Positions 42,344 through 52,211 are shown, counted from the first letter of the stretch. The stretch: 64,000 bases of DNA from Pseudomonas saponiphila (GCF_900105185.1 NZ_FNTJ01000002.1:1364001-1428000); one strand, 5' to 3'. Made by a program: numbers and translations. The notes: generated by a model not told the origin, from the sequence alone.

Positions 42344-44242
42344 ATGAGCCATCAATCTGATTTGATCAGCGAGGACATCCTCGCGTACCTGGGCCAGCAC
42401 GAACGTAAAGAGCTGCTGCGCTTTCTCACCTGCGGCAACGTCGATGACGGCAAGAGCACCCTGATCGGGCGCCTGCTGCACGACTCGAAGATGATCTACG
42501 AAGACCACCTGGAAGCCATTACCCGGGATTCGAAGAAGGTCGGCACCACCGGTGACGACATCGACCTGGCATTGCTGGTCGATGGGCTGCAGGCCGAGCG
42601 CGAGCAGGGCATCACCATTGATGTCGCCTACCGCTATTTCTCCACCGCCAAACGCAAGTTCATCATCGCCGACACCCCCGGCCATGAGCAGTACACCCGC
42701 AACATGGCCACCGGTGCTTCCACCTGTGACCTGGCGATCATCTTGGTGGATGCCCGCTACGGCGTGCAGACCCAGACCCGTCGCCACAGCTTCATCGCCT
42801 CGTTGCTGGGCATCAAGCACATCGTCGTCGCCATCAACAAGATGGACCTCAAGGACTTCGATGAAGGTGTGTTCGAGTCGATCAAGGCCGACTACCTGAA
42901 GTTTGCCCAGGGCCTGAAGTTGCAGCCCACCAGCCTGCACTTCGTGCCGATGTCGGCGCTCAAGGGCGACAACGTGGTGAACAAGAGCGAGCGTTCGCCC
43001 TGGTACACCGGGCAGTCGCTGATGGAAATCCTCGAAACCGTGGAAGTGGCCGGTGACCGCAACTTCACCGACCTGCGTTTCCCGGTGCAGTACGTCAACC
43101 GTCCGAACCTGAACTTCCGTGGCTTTGCCGGCACCCTGGCCAGCGGCATCGTGCACAAGGGCGACGAAGTCGTGGTGCTGCCGTCGGGCAAGAGCAGCCG
43201 GGTCAAGTCCATCGTCACCTTCGAGGGCGAGCTGGAGCAGGCAGGCCCGGGCCAGGCCGTGACCCTGACCATGGAAGACGAGATCGACATCTCCCGTGGC
43301 GACCTGCTGGTGCATGCCGACAACGTGCCGCCGGTCACCGACAGCTTCGAAGCCATGCTGGTGTGGATGGCCGAAGAGCCGATGCTGCCGGGCAAGAAAT
43401 ACGACATCAAGCGTGCTACCAGCTACGTGCCGGGCTCGATTGCCAGCATCATCCACAAGGTCGATGTGAACACCCTGGAAGAGGGCGCGGCCAGCGCGCT
43501 GCAACTGAACGAGATCGGCAAGGTCAAGGTCAGCCTCGACGCGCCGATCGCCTTGGATGGCTACGACAGCAACCGCACCACCGGGGCCTTCATCGTCATC
43601 GACCGCTTGACCAACGGCACCGTCGGCGCCGGCATGATCATCGCCCAGCCAGTGGCCCATGGCAGCGCCACCCACCATGGCAAGCTGGCCCATGTCGCCA
43701 CCGAAGAGCGTGCCCAGCGCTTCGGCCAGCAACCGGCCACCGTGCTGTTCAGCGGCCTGTCGGGCGCCGGCAAGAGCACCCTGGCCTACGCCGTGGAGCG
43801 CAAGCTGTTCGACATGGGGCGCGCGGTGTATGTGCTCGATGGCCAGAACCTGCGGCACGACCTGAACAAGGGCCTGCCCCAGGACCGTGCCGGGCGGACC
43901 GAGAATTGGCGCCGTGCGGCCCACGTCGCCCGTCAGTTCAACGAAGCCGGCCTGCTGACCCTGGCGGCGTTCGTGGCGCCGAGTGCCGAAGGGCGCGAGC
44001 AGGCCAAGGACCTGATCGGCAAGGAGCGTCTGCTGACGGTTTACGTCCAGGCATCGCCTGCGGTGTGCGCCGAGCGTGATCCGCAAGGGCTGTACGCGGC
44101 GGGCGGGGATAACATCCCGGGCGAATCCTTCCCTTACGACGTGCCGCTCAATGCCGATCTGGTGATCGACACCCAGGCGCTGTCGGTGGAAGAGAGTGTC
44201 AAGCAGGTGCTGGACCTGTTGCGTAGCCGCGGCGCGATCTAA
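42344..44242 (+). CDS. cysNC: Bifunctional sulfate adenylyltransferase subunit 1 / APS kinase
   Basis: This fusion carries the CysN GTPase, which drives APS synthesis with CysD, and the CysC kinase, which makes PAPS. The 632-residue product has the GTPase motifs [10 protein letters not shown] (G1), DTPGHEQY (G3) and NKMD (G4), two beta-barrel domains, and a C-terminal APS-kinase domain from about residue 460 with the P-loop [12 protein letters not shown] 42344 ([16 protein letters not shown]) fits the family. A strong terminator follows. Confidence 0.96.
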   Translation: MSHQSDLISEDILAYLGQHERKELLRFLTCGNVDDGKSTLIGRLLHDSKMIYEDHLEAITRDSKKVGTTGDDIDLALLVDGLQAEREQGITIDVAYRYFSTAKRKFIIADTPGHEQYTRNMATGASTCDLAIILVDARYGVQTQTRRHSFIASLLGIKHIVVAINKMDLKDFDEGVFESIKADYLKFAQGLKLQPTSLHFVPMSALKGDNVVNKSERSPWYTGQSLMEILETVEVAGDRNFTDLRFPVQYVNRPNLNFRGFAGTLASGIVHKGDEVVVLPSGKSSRVKSIVTFEGELEQAGPGQAVTLTMEDEIDISRGDLLVHADNVPPVTDSFEAMLVWMAEEPMLPGKKYDIKRATSYVPGSIASIIHKVDVNTLEEGAASALQLNEIGKVKVSLDAPIALDGYDSNRTTGAFIVIDRLTNGTVGAGMIIAQPVAHGSATHHGKLAHVATEERAQRFGQQPATVLFSGLSGAGKSTLAYAVERKLFDMGRAVYVLDGQNLRHDLNKGLPQDRAGRTENWRRAAHVARQFNEAGLLTLAAFVAPSAEGREQAKDLIGKERLLTVYVQASPAVCAERDPQGLYAAGGDNIPGESFPYDVPLNADLVIDTQALSVEESVKQVLDLLRSRGAI

Positions 44243-44251
44243 GCCGTAGCC

Positions 44252-44289
44252 AAAAGCCCGCAGTCGAGTGATCGGCTGCGGGCTTTTTT
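44252..44289 (+). terminator. Intrinsic terminator of cysNC
   Basis: AGCCCGCAG (44255-44263) pairs with CTGCGGGCT (44276-44284), followed by six T residues and preceded by AAAA, so it may work in both directions. Confidence 0.9.
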
Positions 44290-44332
44290 GTGCGCTTGAA
44301 TTAGCCTTCCCCGGCCAGGACGGTTCAGCTCC

Positions 44333-44359
44333 GTAGGAGCTGGCTTGCCAGCGAAGAGG
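44333..44359. repeat. Single REP element
   Basis: GTAGGAGCTGGCTTGCCAGC plus GAAGAGG is one copy of the REP family seen at 13752. It is unpaired and abuts the stop codon of the acyltransferase gene. Confidence 0.75.
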
Positions 44360-44362
44360 CCC

Positions 44363-45268
44363 TCAAGGTTTTGCCGGATACTCTCGATGCAGCTTTTCCA
44401 GCAGCGCATCCTTGGCCTGCCACTGCTGGTTGATCCAGCCCTGGAATTCCTGACGATAGGCCGTGTCCTGCTCGTAGTTCCGGCCAATGAACTGCGGCGG
44501 AATCCGCACCTCCTCGAAGTGCACCACCACGTCCTTGACTCGGCCGCACAGCAGGTCCCAGAAACCGGGACGGCCAGCGGGATAGTGCAGGGTCACATCG
44601 ATGATCGAGTGCAACTGCTCGCCCATGGCGTCGAGGACGAAGGCGATGCCGCCAGCCTTGGGCTTGAGCAGGTAGCGGAACGGTGATTGCTGCTGGGCGT
44701 GCTTGGCCTCGGTAAAGCGCGTGCCTTCGACGAAGTTGAAGATACCCACCGGGTTGTTGCGAAACTTCGCGCAGGTCTTGCGGGTGGTTTCCAGATCCTT
44801 GCCTTTCTTCTCCGGATGCTTTTCCAGGTAGGCCTTGGAGTAGCGCTTCATGAACGGAAAACCCAGGGCCCACCAGGCCAGGCCAATCACCGGCACCCAG
44901 ATCAATTCTTGCTTGAGGAAGAACTTCAGCGGGCGGATGCGCCGGTTGAACACGTACTGCAGGACCATGATGTCGACCCAGCTCTGGTGGTTGCTGGTGA
45001 CCAGGTAGGAGTGCTGGTAATCCAGGCCTTGCAGGTCCTGCACATGCCAGCGGGTGCGGCACACCAGCTGCATCCAGGCCTTGTTGTTGCTGATCCAGGC
45101 TTCGTGGGTGTGGTTCATCAGCCAGTGCGTCAGGCGCTGGGTGAGGGCGAAGGGCAGGGCCTTGCAGATCGCCACGCAGAACAGGAACGAGCACAGCAGG
45201 ATGGTGTTCAGCGCCAGCAGGATCGAGGCGATGATCCCGCGCACGACGGCAGGTAGAAATTCCAGCAT
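44363..45268 (-). CDS. 1-acyl-glycerol-3-phosphate acyltransferase-like protein (YihG type)
   Basis: This is an inner-membrane lysophospholipid acyltransferase. The 301-residue product has an N-terminal membrane region (about residues 8-36), the catalytic HxxxxD motif NHQSWVD at 93-99, and the glycerophosphate-binding FVEGTRFT motif. Length and motifs fit the YihG branch, an alternative to PlsC. It lies directly downstream of pta. The exact acceptor is not known. Confidence 0.88.
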   Translation of the reverse strand: MLEFLPAVVRGIIASILLALNTILLCSFLFCVAICKALPFALTQRLTHWLMNHTHEAWISNNKAWMQLVCRTRWHVQDLQGLDYQHSYLVTSNHQSWVDIMVLQYVFNRRIRPLKFFLKQELIWVPVIGLAWWALGFPFMKRYSKAYLEKHPEKKGKDLETTRKTCAKFRNNPVGIFNFVEGTRFTEAKHAQQQSPFRYLLKPKAGGIAFVLDAMGEQLHSIIDVTLHYPAGRPGFWDLLCGRVKDVVVHFEEVRIPPQFIGRNYEQDTAYRQEFQGWINQQWQAKDALLEKLHREYPAKP

Positions 45269-47368
45269 TTAGACATCCATGGGTCGGTTGGCGGCTTGAA
45301 TCGCAGTCAGGGCGATGGTGTAGACGATGTCATCCACCTGGGCGCCCCGGGGCAGGTCGTTCACGGGCTTGCGCAGGCCTTGCAGCATCGGGCCCAGGCT
45401 GACGCAATCGGCACTGCGCTGCACCGCCTTGTGAGTGGTGTTGCCGGTGTTCAGGTCGGGGAACACGAACACTGTGGCCTTGCCCGCCACCTGGCTGTTG
45501 GGCGCCAGTTGTCGGGCGACGTTTTCGTTGGCCGCGGCGTCGTATTGCAACGGGCCGTCGATCAGCAGTGAGCGCTGGGCTTCGTGGGCCAGCAGGGTCG
45601 CCTCGCGGACTTTCTCCACTTCTTCGCCACTGGCCGAGTCGCCGCTGGAGTAGCTGATCATTGCCACCCGTGGGGTGATGCCGAAGGCCGCCGCCGAGTC
45701 GGCGCTCTGCAAGGCGATTTCCGCCAGCTCGCTGGCGCTGGGGTGCGGGTTCATCACGCAGTCGCCATAGACCAGCACCTGCTCGGGGAACAGCATGAAG
45801 AACACCGAAGACACCAGGCTACAGCCCGGGGCGGTCTTGATCAGTTGCAGGGCCGGGCGGATGGTGTTGGCGGTGGAGTGGATGACCCCGGAAACCAGGC
45901 CATCGACTTCATCCAGGGCCAGCATCACGGTGCCGATCACCACCGGGTCTTCCAGTTGCTGCTCGGCCATGGGCGCGTTCAGGCTCTTGCTCTTGCGCAG
46001 GGCCACCATGGGCTCCACGTAGCGCTCGCGGATCAGGTCCGGGTCGAGAATCTCCAGGCCTTCGGGCAAGTCGATGCCCTGGGCCCGGGCCACTGCATGC
46101 ACTTCCTCCGGCTTGGCCAGCAGCACGCAGCGGGCAATGCCGCGAGCCTGGCAGATGGCGGCGGCCTGCACGGTCAGGGGCTCGCTGCCTTCGGGCAGGA
46201 CGATGCGCTTGTCGGCCTGTTGGGCGCGCTGGATCAACTGGTAGCGGAACACCGCTGGCGACAGGCGCATTTCCCGCGGGGTGCCGCAGCGTTGGTGCAG
46301 CCAGTTGGCGTCCAGGTGGCTGGCGACGAAGTCGGTGATGATTTCCGCGCGCTCGCGGTCATCGATGGGGATTTCCTTGTTCAGGCCATTGAGCTGGTTG
46401 GCCGTGTCGTAGGAGCCGGTGCTGACCGACAGCACTGGCAGGCCGGCGTTCAGGGCGCCTCGGCACAGCTCCATGATCCGCGGGTCGGGCAGGGTGTCGC
46501 TGGTCAGCAGCAGGCCGGCCAGGGGCACGCCGTTGATGGCCGCCAGGCTCACGGCGAGGATGATGTCGTCGCGGTCCCCCGGGGTCACCACCAGCACGCC
46601 GGGCTTGAGCAGCTCCACGGTGTTGCGCATGGTGCGCGCGCAAATGATGATCTTGGTCATGCGCCGGCTTTCGTAGTCGCCGGCGTTGAGCACCTGGGCG
46701 CCCATCAGTTCCGCTACGTCGCGGGTGCGTGGGGCGTTGAGTTCCGGCTGGAAGGGAATGCAACCCAGCAGGCGGAAGTCACCGCTGCGCAGCAATGGCG
46801 AATGCTCCTTCAAGCGTGCGGAGAAGGCCTCCATGCTTTCATCGGTGCGCACCTTGTTGAGGATCACCCCCAGCACTTTCGGGTCCCGTGGGCCGCCGAA
46901 CAGCTGTGCCTGCAGTTCGACCCGGCCGGACAGTTCGGTGAGTACTTCGTTTTCCGGGGCGGACACCAGGATCACCTCGGCATCCAGGCTTTTCGCCAGG
47001 TGCAGGTTGACCCGGGCGGCATAGCTGGCGCTGCGGGTCGGCACCATGCCCTCGACGATCAGCACGTCCTTGCCGATGGCGGCTTGCTGGTAGAGGGTGA
47101 TGATTTCCTCCAGCAGTTCATCCAGCTGACCGTCGCCGAGCATCCGCTCGACATGGGCCAGGCCCAGGGGTTGCGGCGGCTTCAGACCGTGGGTACGGGC
47201 CACCAGTTCGGTGGAGCGTTCGGGGCCGGTATCGCCCGGATGAGGCTGGGCAATGGGTTTGAAAAAGCCGACCTTGAGGCCGGCCCGTTCCAGGGTACGC
47301 ACCAGCCCGAGGCTGATGGAGGTCAGACCCACACCAAAATCGGTGGGCGCGATGAAAAAAGTTTGCAT
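45269..47368 (-). CDS. pta: Phosphate acetyltransferase
   Basis: Pta interconverts acetyl-CoA and acetyl phosphate. The 699-residue product is the long form: an N-terminal P-loop-like DRTGG region (MQTFFIAPTDFGVGLTSISL), a central DRTGG domain and a C-terminal PTA_PTB catalytic domain (GDCVMNPHPSASELAEIAL, TGNTTHKAVQRSA). ATG 47368 gives the family N-terminus; the in-frame ATG at 47389 adds seven residues. No acetate kinase gene is in the window. Confidence 0.95.
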   Translation of the reverse strand: MQTFFIAPTDFGVGLTSISLGLVRTLERAGLKVGFFKPIAQPHPGDTGPERSTELVARTHGLKPPQPLGLAHVERMLGDGQLDELLEEIITLYQQAAIGKDVLIVEGMVPTRSASYAARVNLHLAKSLDAEVILVSAPENEVLTELSGRVELQAQLFGGPRDPKVLGVILNKVRTDESMEAFSARLKEHSPLLRSGDFRLLGCIPFQPELNAPRTRDVAELMGAQVLNAGDYESRRMTKIIICARTMRNTVELLKPGVLVVTPGDRDDIILAVSLAAINGVPLAGLLLTSDTLPDPRIMELCRGALNAGLPVLSVSTGSYDTANQLNGLNKEIPIDDRERAEIITDFVASHLDANWLHQRCGTPREMRLSPAVFRYQLIQRAQQADKRIVLPEGSEPLTVQAAAICQARGIARCVLLAKPEEVHAVARAQGIDLPEGLEILDPDLIRERYVEPMVALRKSKSLNAPMAEQQLEDPVVIGTVMLALDEVDGLVSGVIHSTANTIRPALQLIKTAPGCSLVSSVFFMLFPEQVLVYGDCVMNPHPSASELAEIALQSADSAAAFGITPRVAMISYSSGDSASGEEVEKVREATLLAHEAQRSLLIDGPLQYDAAANENVARQLAPNSQVAGKATVFVFPDLNTGNTTHKAVQRSADCVSLGPMLQGLRKPVNDLPRGAQVDDIVYTIALTAIQAANRPMDV

Positions 47369-47425
47369 GCGAATTCTCGGAAGGTGCATGGCAAGGGCGA
47401 CGGTCTAAGGCCGTCTGCCGAATCG

Positions 47426-47734
47426 TCAGGCGCTAAGGTTATCGCTTCCCGGGGCTTGAGCACACCAGCCGCAGGCAAAGGGCTGGCCTATTTTTTCTGT
47501 CCGCTGCTGTGGGTCCAGGACCCAGGCCCGGGATTGCCAGGGCGGCTGGTGGCGCAGGTGCTGGGTATGGCCGCAGGACAGCTCCGCCACCCAGTGGCCG
47601 TCTTCATCCTGATGAAATCCACGAATTGTCGACGGGGTTTTCCCGTTCCGTTGGTCCGGGTTCCGTTCGCTTTCGAGCGATTGCTTCGCTAAACTTCGAC
47701 CCTCTTCATTCTTATGCAAAAGGTCCCACCCCAT
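47426..47734 (-). CDS. DUF3565 protein, probable zinc-binding
   Basis: The conserved core (RGFHQDEDGHWVAELSCGHT, then RHQPPWQSRAWV and FACGWC) has two cysteine pairs or CGH/CGWC motifs that may bind zinc. Function is unknown. The start is uncertain: ATG 47734 gives 102 residues but overlaps the first bases of the divergent slyD-like gene, and ATG 47764 overlaps further. The core begins near the sequence for STIRGF, with no standard start codon nearby. Confidence 0.7.
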   Translation of the reverse strand: MGWDLLHKNEEGRSLAKQSLESERNPDQRNGKTPSTIRGFHQDEDGHWVAELSCGHTQHLRHQPPWQSRAWVLDPQQRTEKIGQPFACGWCAQAPGSDNLSA

Positions 47735-48218
47735 GCTGATCGCCGCCAATAAGGCTGTCTCCATCGACTATACCCTCACCAACGACGCTGGTGAGGTCAT
47801 CGACAGCTCTGCCGGCGGCGCCCCGCTGGTTTACCTGCAAGGCGCAGGTAACATCATTCCTGGTCTGGAAAAGGCTCTGGAAGGCAAGCAAGTCGGTGAC
47901 GAGCTGAACGTTTCCGTAGAACCTGAAGATGCCTACGGCGAATACGCTGCCGAACTGGTCAGCACCCTGAGCCGCAGCATGTTCGAAGGCGTCGACGAGC
48001 TGGAAGTGGGCATGCAGTTCCACGCTTCCGCTCCGGACGGCCAGATGCAGATCGTGACCATCCGTGATCTGGACGGCGACGACGTGACCGTCGACGGCAA
48101 CCACCCGCTGGCTGGCCAGCGCCTGAACTTCCAGGTCAAGATCGTTGCCATCCGTGACGCCAGCCAGGAAGAAATCGCCCATGGCCACGTCCATGGCGAA
48201 GGTGGCCATCACCACTGA
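47733..48218 (+). CDS. slyD: FKBP-type peptidyl-prolyl isomerase, SlyD-like
   Basis: This is a cytoplasmic prolyl isomerase and chaperone. The 161-residue product has an FKBP domain with the inserted flap (IF) domain at about residues 70-125, and the YLQGAGNIIPGLEKAL active-site block. The short His-rich tail HGHVHGEGGHHH suits metal binding, as in SlyD, but is shorter than in E. coli SlyD. A terminator follows 30 bp downstream. Confidence 0.93.
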   Translation: MLIAANKAVSIDYTLTNDAGEVIDSSAGGAPLVYLQGAGNIIPGLEKALEGKQVGDELNVSVEPEDAYGEYAAELVSTLSRSMFEGVDELEVGMQFHASAPDGQMQIVTIRDLDGDDVTVDGNHPLAGQRLNFQVKIVAIRDASQEEIAHGHVHGEGGHHH

Positions 48219-48248
48219 TTTTCTGCGCTAAGCTCAAGCTTACTGGAG

Positions 48249-48270
48249 AGGCGCCCGAGGGCGCCTTTTT
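48249..48270 (+). terminator. Intrinsic terminator of slyD-like gene
   Basis: AGGCGCC and GGCGCCT pair around a CGAG loop and are followed by a run of five T residues (48266-48270, the first of which pairs in the stem). Confidence 0.85.
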
Positions 48271-48339
48271 AGTCCGCGGCTTTTGGCTGTACTGTCGAGA
48301 GGCTGTCTTCTGTAGGAACACAGGAATTTGGAGTTCGTC

Positions 48340-48822
48340 ATGAGTGCTTTTCACGACCTTAAATTGAAAGCCCTGGATGGTCAGGAGCTACCGCTCGCGC
48401 CCTTCAAGGGGCAAGTCGTGCTGGTGGTCAACGTCGCCTCCAAATGTGGTCTGACACCACAATATGCGGCGTTGGAAAATCTCTACCAGCAATACAAGGG
48501 CCAGGGGTTCAGCGTGCTGGGCCTGCCCTGCAATCAGTTCGCCGGGCAGGAGCCGGGAACCGAGCAGCAGATCCAGGAGTTTTGCAGCCTCAACTACGGG
48601 GTGACCTTTCCCTTGAGTGCCAAGCTTGAGGTCAATGGCCCCGAGCGTCATCAGCTGTACCGCCTGCTGGCAGGCGAGGGGGCCGAGTTTCCGGGGGACA
48701 TCACCTGGAACTTCGAAAAATTCCTCCTGGGCAAGGATGGCCGGGTTCTGGCGCGCTTCTCGCCACGCACCGCGCCGGATGATCCCACTGTGGTCCAGGC
48801 TATCGAGAAGGCCTTGAGCTGA
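48340..48822 (+). CDS. Glutathione peroxidase family, thiol (Cys) type
   Basis: The enzyme reduces peroxides. The 160-residue product has the peroxidatic C36 (ASKCGLTP), Q70 and W123/N124 (TWNF) of the catalytic tetrad, and further cysteines C64 (GLPCNQF) and C82 (FCSLNYG). C36 and C82 match the peroxidatic and resolving pair of thioredoxin-dependent peroxidases, so thioredoxin rather than glutathione is the likely reductant. ATG 48340 matches the family start. Confidence 0.93.
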   Translation: MSAFHDLKLKALDGQELPLAPFKGQVVLVVNVASKCGLTPQYAALENLYQQYKGQGFSVLGLPCNQFAGQEPGTEQQIQEFCSLNYGVTFPLSAKLEVNGPERHQLYRLLAGEGAEFPGDITWNFEKFLLGKDGRVLARFSPRTAPDDPTVVQAIEKALS

Positions 48823-48871
48823 AGCGGCCAGCCGGGTCCACCCGCCCGGCCCATTGTTCCTGCCTGCCCCG

Positions 48872-48894
48872 CGCCGCTCTCATGCGGCGTTTTT
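48872..48894 (+). terminator. Intrinsic terminator of the peroxidase gene
   Basis: CGCCGC-N6-GCGGCG is followed by five T residues, 50 bp after the stop. Confidence 0.85.
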
Positions 48895-49035
48895 GCATCT
48901 AAATCACTTAAATCAATAATGCTGTGCAGGGCTTTGGGGGACGAATATTATCCCCATCATAAGTGCGCCGGGGCAGGTATCCGGCGCGGTCTTGTGCGTC
49001 GAATATCGACTCAAGCCTTTTTGTCGGAGTGCAGC

Positions 49036-50139
49036 ATGCCTGTTCAAGCCTTGTTCAAACCCTTTCAACTCGGCGCGCTGGAGCTGCCGACCCGTGTGGT
49101 GATGGCGCCCATGACCCGCTCGTTTTCCCCGGGTGGGGTGCCCAACTCCAAGGTCATCGAGTATTACCGGCGCCGAGCCGCCGCCGGCGTGGGCCTGATC
49201 ATCACCGAAGGCACCACGGTCGGCCACAAGGCCGCCAACGGTTACCCCAACGTGCCGCAGTTCTATGGCGAAGCGGCCCTGGCCGGCTGGAAGAAGGTGG
49301 TGGACGCGGTGCATGCCGAGGGCGGCAAGATCGTCCCGCAGCTGTGGCATGTGGGCAATGTGCGGCGCCTGGGCACCGAACCGGATGCCAGCGTGCCCGG
49401 CTACGGCCCCAGTGAGAAGCTCAAGGATGGCCAGGTGGTGGTGCATGGCATGACCCACGAGGACATCCGGGAGGTGATCGCCGCCTTCGCCCAGGCCGCC
49501 AAGGATGCCCAGAGCATCGGCATGGACGGCGTGGAAATTCATGGCGCCCACGGCTATCTGGTGGACCAGTTCTTCTGGGAAGGCAGCAACCAGCGCAGTG
49601 ACGAATACGGTGGCGACCTGGCCCAGCGTTCGCGTTTCGCCATCGAACTGATCCAGGCCGTGCGTGCCGCTGTCGGTCCGGAGTTCCCGATCATCCTGCG
49701 CTTCTCCCAATGGAAGCAGCAGGACTACAGCGCTCGCCTGGTACAAACCCCGCAAGCCCTGGGTGCCTTCCTCAAGCCGCTGGCGGATGCCGGTGTGGAT
49801 ATCTTCCACTGCTCGACCCGGCGCTTCTGGGAGCCGGAGTTCGAAGGATCGGATCTGAACCTGGCCGGCTGGACCCGCAAGCTCACTGGCAAGCCGACCA
49901 TCACCGTGGGCAGCGTTGGCCTGGATGGCGAGTTCCTGCAGTTCATGGTCAACACCGACAAGGTGGCGCAGCCGGCCAGTCTGGAAAACCTGTTGCAGCG
50001 CCTGAACAACGACGAGTTCGATTTGGTGGCCGTGGGCCGGGCCCTGCTGGTGGATCCGGATTGGGCACAGAAAGTCCGCGAGGGCCGTGAGCAGGACATT
50101 CTGCCGTTCAGCCGTGAAGCCCTGATGACCCTGGTCTAA
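49036..50139 (+). CDS. NADH:flavin oxidoreductase, Old Yellow Enzyme family
   Basis: This is an FMN-dependent ene-reductase. The 367-residue TIM-barrel product starts MPVQALFKPFQLGALELPTR and has the substrate-binding HGAHGY motif (H169, H172, Y174), the WEGSNQRSDEYGG block and a C-terminal phosphate-binding VGRALLVDP. It resembles the OYE/12-oxophytodienoate-reductase branch. It is the only gene on its transcription unit and its stop overlaps the stop of the opposing glycosyltransferase by 3 bp. Confidence 0.92.
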   Translation: MPVQALFKPFQLGALELPTRVVMAPMTRSFSPGGVPNSKVIEYYRRRAAAGVGLIITEGTTVGHKAANGYPNVPQFYGEAALAGWKKVVDAVHAEGGKIVPQLWHVGNVRRLGTEPDASVPGYGPSEKLKDGQVVVHGMTHEDIREVIAAFAQAAKDAQSIGMDGVEIHGAHGYLVDQFFWEGSNQRSDEYGGDLAQRSRFAIELIQAVRAAVGPEFPIILRFSQWKQQDYSARLVQTPQALGAFLKPLADAGVDIFHCSTRRFWEPEFEGSDLNLAGWTRKLTGKPTITVGSVGLDGEFLQFMVNTDKVAQPASLENLLQRLNNDEFDLVAVGRALLVDPDWAQKVREGREQDILPFSREALMTLV

Positions 50140-51392
50140 CGCCCGGCTCCGGGCGGCGAGGGGGGCAGCCTCCTCACCGTCTGGAGTGTCTTGACCGCAC
50201 TTGGCGTTTGCAGCGCCGTTTCGATCATTGCCTCGTAGTCCGCAGCCGGAACCGGCTGGCAGGCATTGCGCAACTGATCTTCAAACTGTTCGATCACGGC
50301 GGGCCACCCTTGGCGGCTGGCGTGTTGCCGGGCGTTGAGACGTACCCGGCGCAGGGTTTCCGCTTCCTCCAGCAGCCAGCCGGCAGCCTCGCAGAACGCA
50401 CCCTCATCCCCGGGCATGGCCAGCACGCCGTTGTAGCCATGGCGGATGTGCTGGGCTGCAGCGGCCTGATCGTAAGCCACCACCGCCAACCCTGACGCCA
50501 GGGCTTCCAGCACTACGTTGCCGAAGGTTTCGGTCAGGCTGGGAAACAGGAACACATCCCCCGAGGCGTAGTGGGCCGCCAGCGCCTCGCCGCGCTGGCT
50601 ACCGCAGAACAGAGCCTCGGGCAGGCTTTTTTCCAGGGCGGCACGTTGTGGGCCGTCACCCACCACGATCAACTTCATCCGACGCTGTGGATAACTGGCC
50701 TTGAGCTGTTCGAAGCAACGCTTGAGCAGCCCGAGATTCTTCTCCGGCGCCAGGCGCCCGACATGGATCACCGCCAGGTCGTCGTTGCCCAGGCCCCAAT
50801 GGCTGCGCAGCTCATTGAGCCGCTTGGCCGGATGGAACAACTGGCTGTCGACGCCCCGGGACAGCAGGGCCAGGCGTTCGAAGTGGCGGCGTTCCAGCTC
50901 CAGGCGCTGGCTGGCACTGGGCACCAGGGTCAGCTTCGAACGGTTGTGGAACCAGCGCAGGTAGTGGGTCAGCAGGCGGGTCAGCAAACCCAGGCCGTAC
51001 TGGCTGGAATACTGCTGGAAGTTGGTGTGAAAGCCGCTGACCACCGAGATCCCCAGGCGCTTGGCAGCCCGCAGAGCGGATAATCCCAACGGCCCTTCAG
51101 TGGCGATGTAGAGCACGTCCGGGCGCTGGCGTTTCCAGCGCCGCAGCAGTTTGTGCATCGACGACTGACCCCATTGCAGCCCCGGATAGCCCGGCAGCGG
51201 CCAGCCGCGGCACAGCAGCAGTGCTTCATCGCTGGGGCGACTCTGATCGCAGCCCTGGCGTGGGCGCACCAGCTCCACCTGATGCCCACGGGCGCGCAGG
51301 CCATCGCATAGGCGGCCAAGGGTATTGGCCACGCCATTGATTTCCGGTGGGAAGGTTTCAGTGATGAGGGTGATATGCAGAGCAGTCGTCAT
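50136..51392 (-). CDS. Glycosyltransferase family 4 (GT-B fold)
   Basis: The 418-residue product (start MTTALHITLITETFPPEING) has two Rossmann domains, with the nucleotide-sugar motif LTETFGNVVLEALASGLAVV near residue 290 and APEKNLGLLKRCF near 210. It resembles mannosyltransferases acting on lipid acceptors (MgtA/PimB type). The acceptor is unknown. It lies between OYE and cysZ and is not inside a polysaccharide cluster. Confidence 0.88.
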   Translation of the reverse strand: MTTALHITLITETFPPEINGVANTLGRLCDGLRARGHQVELVRPRQGCDQSRPSDEALLLCRGWPLPGYPGLQWGQSSMHKLLRRWKRQRPDVLYIATEGPLGLSALRAAKRLGISVVSGFHTNFQQYSSQYGLGLLTRLLTHYLRWFHNRSKLTLVPSASQRLELERRHFERLALLSRGVDSQLFHPAKRLNELRSHWGLGNDDLAVIHVGRLAPEKNLGLLKRCFEQLKASYPQRRMKLIVVGDGPQRAALEKSLPEALFCGSQRGEALAAHYASGDVFLFPSLTETFGNVVLEALASGLAVVAYDQAAAAQHIRHGYNGVLAMPGDEGAFCEAAGWLLEEAETLRRVRLNARQHASRQGWPAVIEQFEDQLRNACQPVPAADYEAMIETALQTPSAVKTLQTVRRLPPSPPGAGR

Positions 51393-51461
51393 GGCCTCAG
51401 TGTCGGATGAGGCCATGTCGCCATTGTGACGTGCGGATGATGGATTTATGACGTCGTGGCC

Positions 51462-52211
51462 CTATTGGCCCGGCAGCTTCTCCACCCCGCGTTCACGCAC
51501 CCAGAACAGCGTCGCCCCGGCCACGGCGGCCGGCATCATCAGGATGTTGACGAAGGGGATCATCAGCGCCAGGTAGACGATGCCGCCAAAGCCCAGGCTC
51601 TGCCAGCGCTTTTCCCGCAGCCAGGCGAGCATGTCCTGCCAGCTCATCTTGTGGTTGTCCGCCGGGTAGTCGATGTACTGGATGGCCATCATCCAGATGC
51701 CGAACAGCAGCCACAGCGGCGCGGCCACCAGGTTGACCACCGGGATCAGCGAGAGGATGAACAGGCCGATGGCCCGGGGCAGGAAATAGCCGAGCTTGCG
51801 CATTTCCCGGGACAGGGTGCGGGGGATCATGGCGATCAGCTCGCCCCAGCTGAAGGCCGGAAAATCATCGGTGCCGCGGACCACGGTTTCGACTTTTTCC
51901 GATAGAAAGCCGTTGAAGGGCGCGGCGATGATGTTGGCCAGCATGGTGAAGGTAAAAAACACCATCAGCGCCACCAGCACCAAGAACAGCGGCCAGAGGA
52001 TGTAACTGAGAAAGCTCAGCCAGTCCGGCAGGGTCGGCATCAGGCTGTCGATCCACAGGCTGAACTGGTGGCCGGCGAAATAGATCAATCCGACGAACAG
52101 TATCAGGTTGATCGCCAGGGGCAGGAGCACGAACAGGCGCAGGCCAGGGCTGAGGACCAGCTTCAGGCCTTCGCGCAGGTATTGCGGTCCGGACAGTACG
52201 GGGGCGGGCAT
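51462..52211 (-). CDS. cysZ: Sulfate transporter CysZ
   Basis: CysZ is an inner-membrane sulfate uptake protein. The 249-residue product begins [20 protein letters not shown] and has about four strongly hydrophobic stretches (near residues 23-45, 68-95, 145-170 and 205-225), as in the family. The region between TM2 and TM3 has the conserved EKVETVVRG motif. Together with cysD and cysNC elsewhere in the window it serves assimilatory sulfate use. Confidence 0.92.
   Translation of the reverse strand: MPAPVLSGPQYLREGLKLVLSPGLRLFVLLPLAINLILFVGLIYFAGHQFSLWIDSLMPTLPDWLSFLSYILWPLFLVLVALMVFFTFTMLANIIAAPFNGFLSEKVETVVRGTDDFPAFSWGELIAMIPRTLSREMRKLGYFLPRAIGLFILSLIPVVNLVAAPLWLLFGIWMMAIQYIDYPADNHKMSWQDMLAWLREKRWQSLGFGGIVYLALMIPFVNILMMPAAVAGATLFWVRERGVEKLPGQ

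Noticed and set aside
42287..44086. 599-residue open frame antisense to cysNC
   Set aside because: It is a shadow frame; cysNC has complete GTPase and kinase motifs.
45584..47692. 702-residue open frame antisense to pta
   Set aside because: It is a shadow of pta with no recognisable domain.
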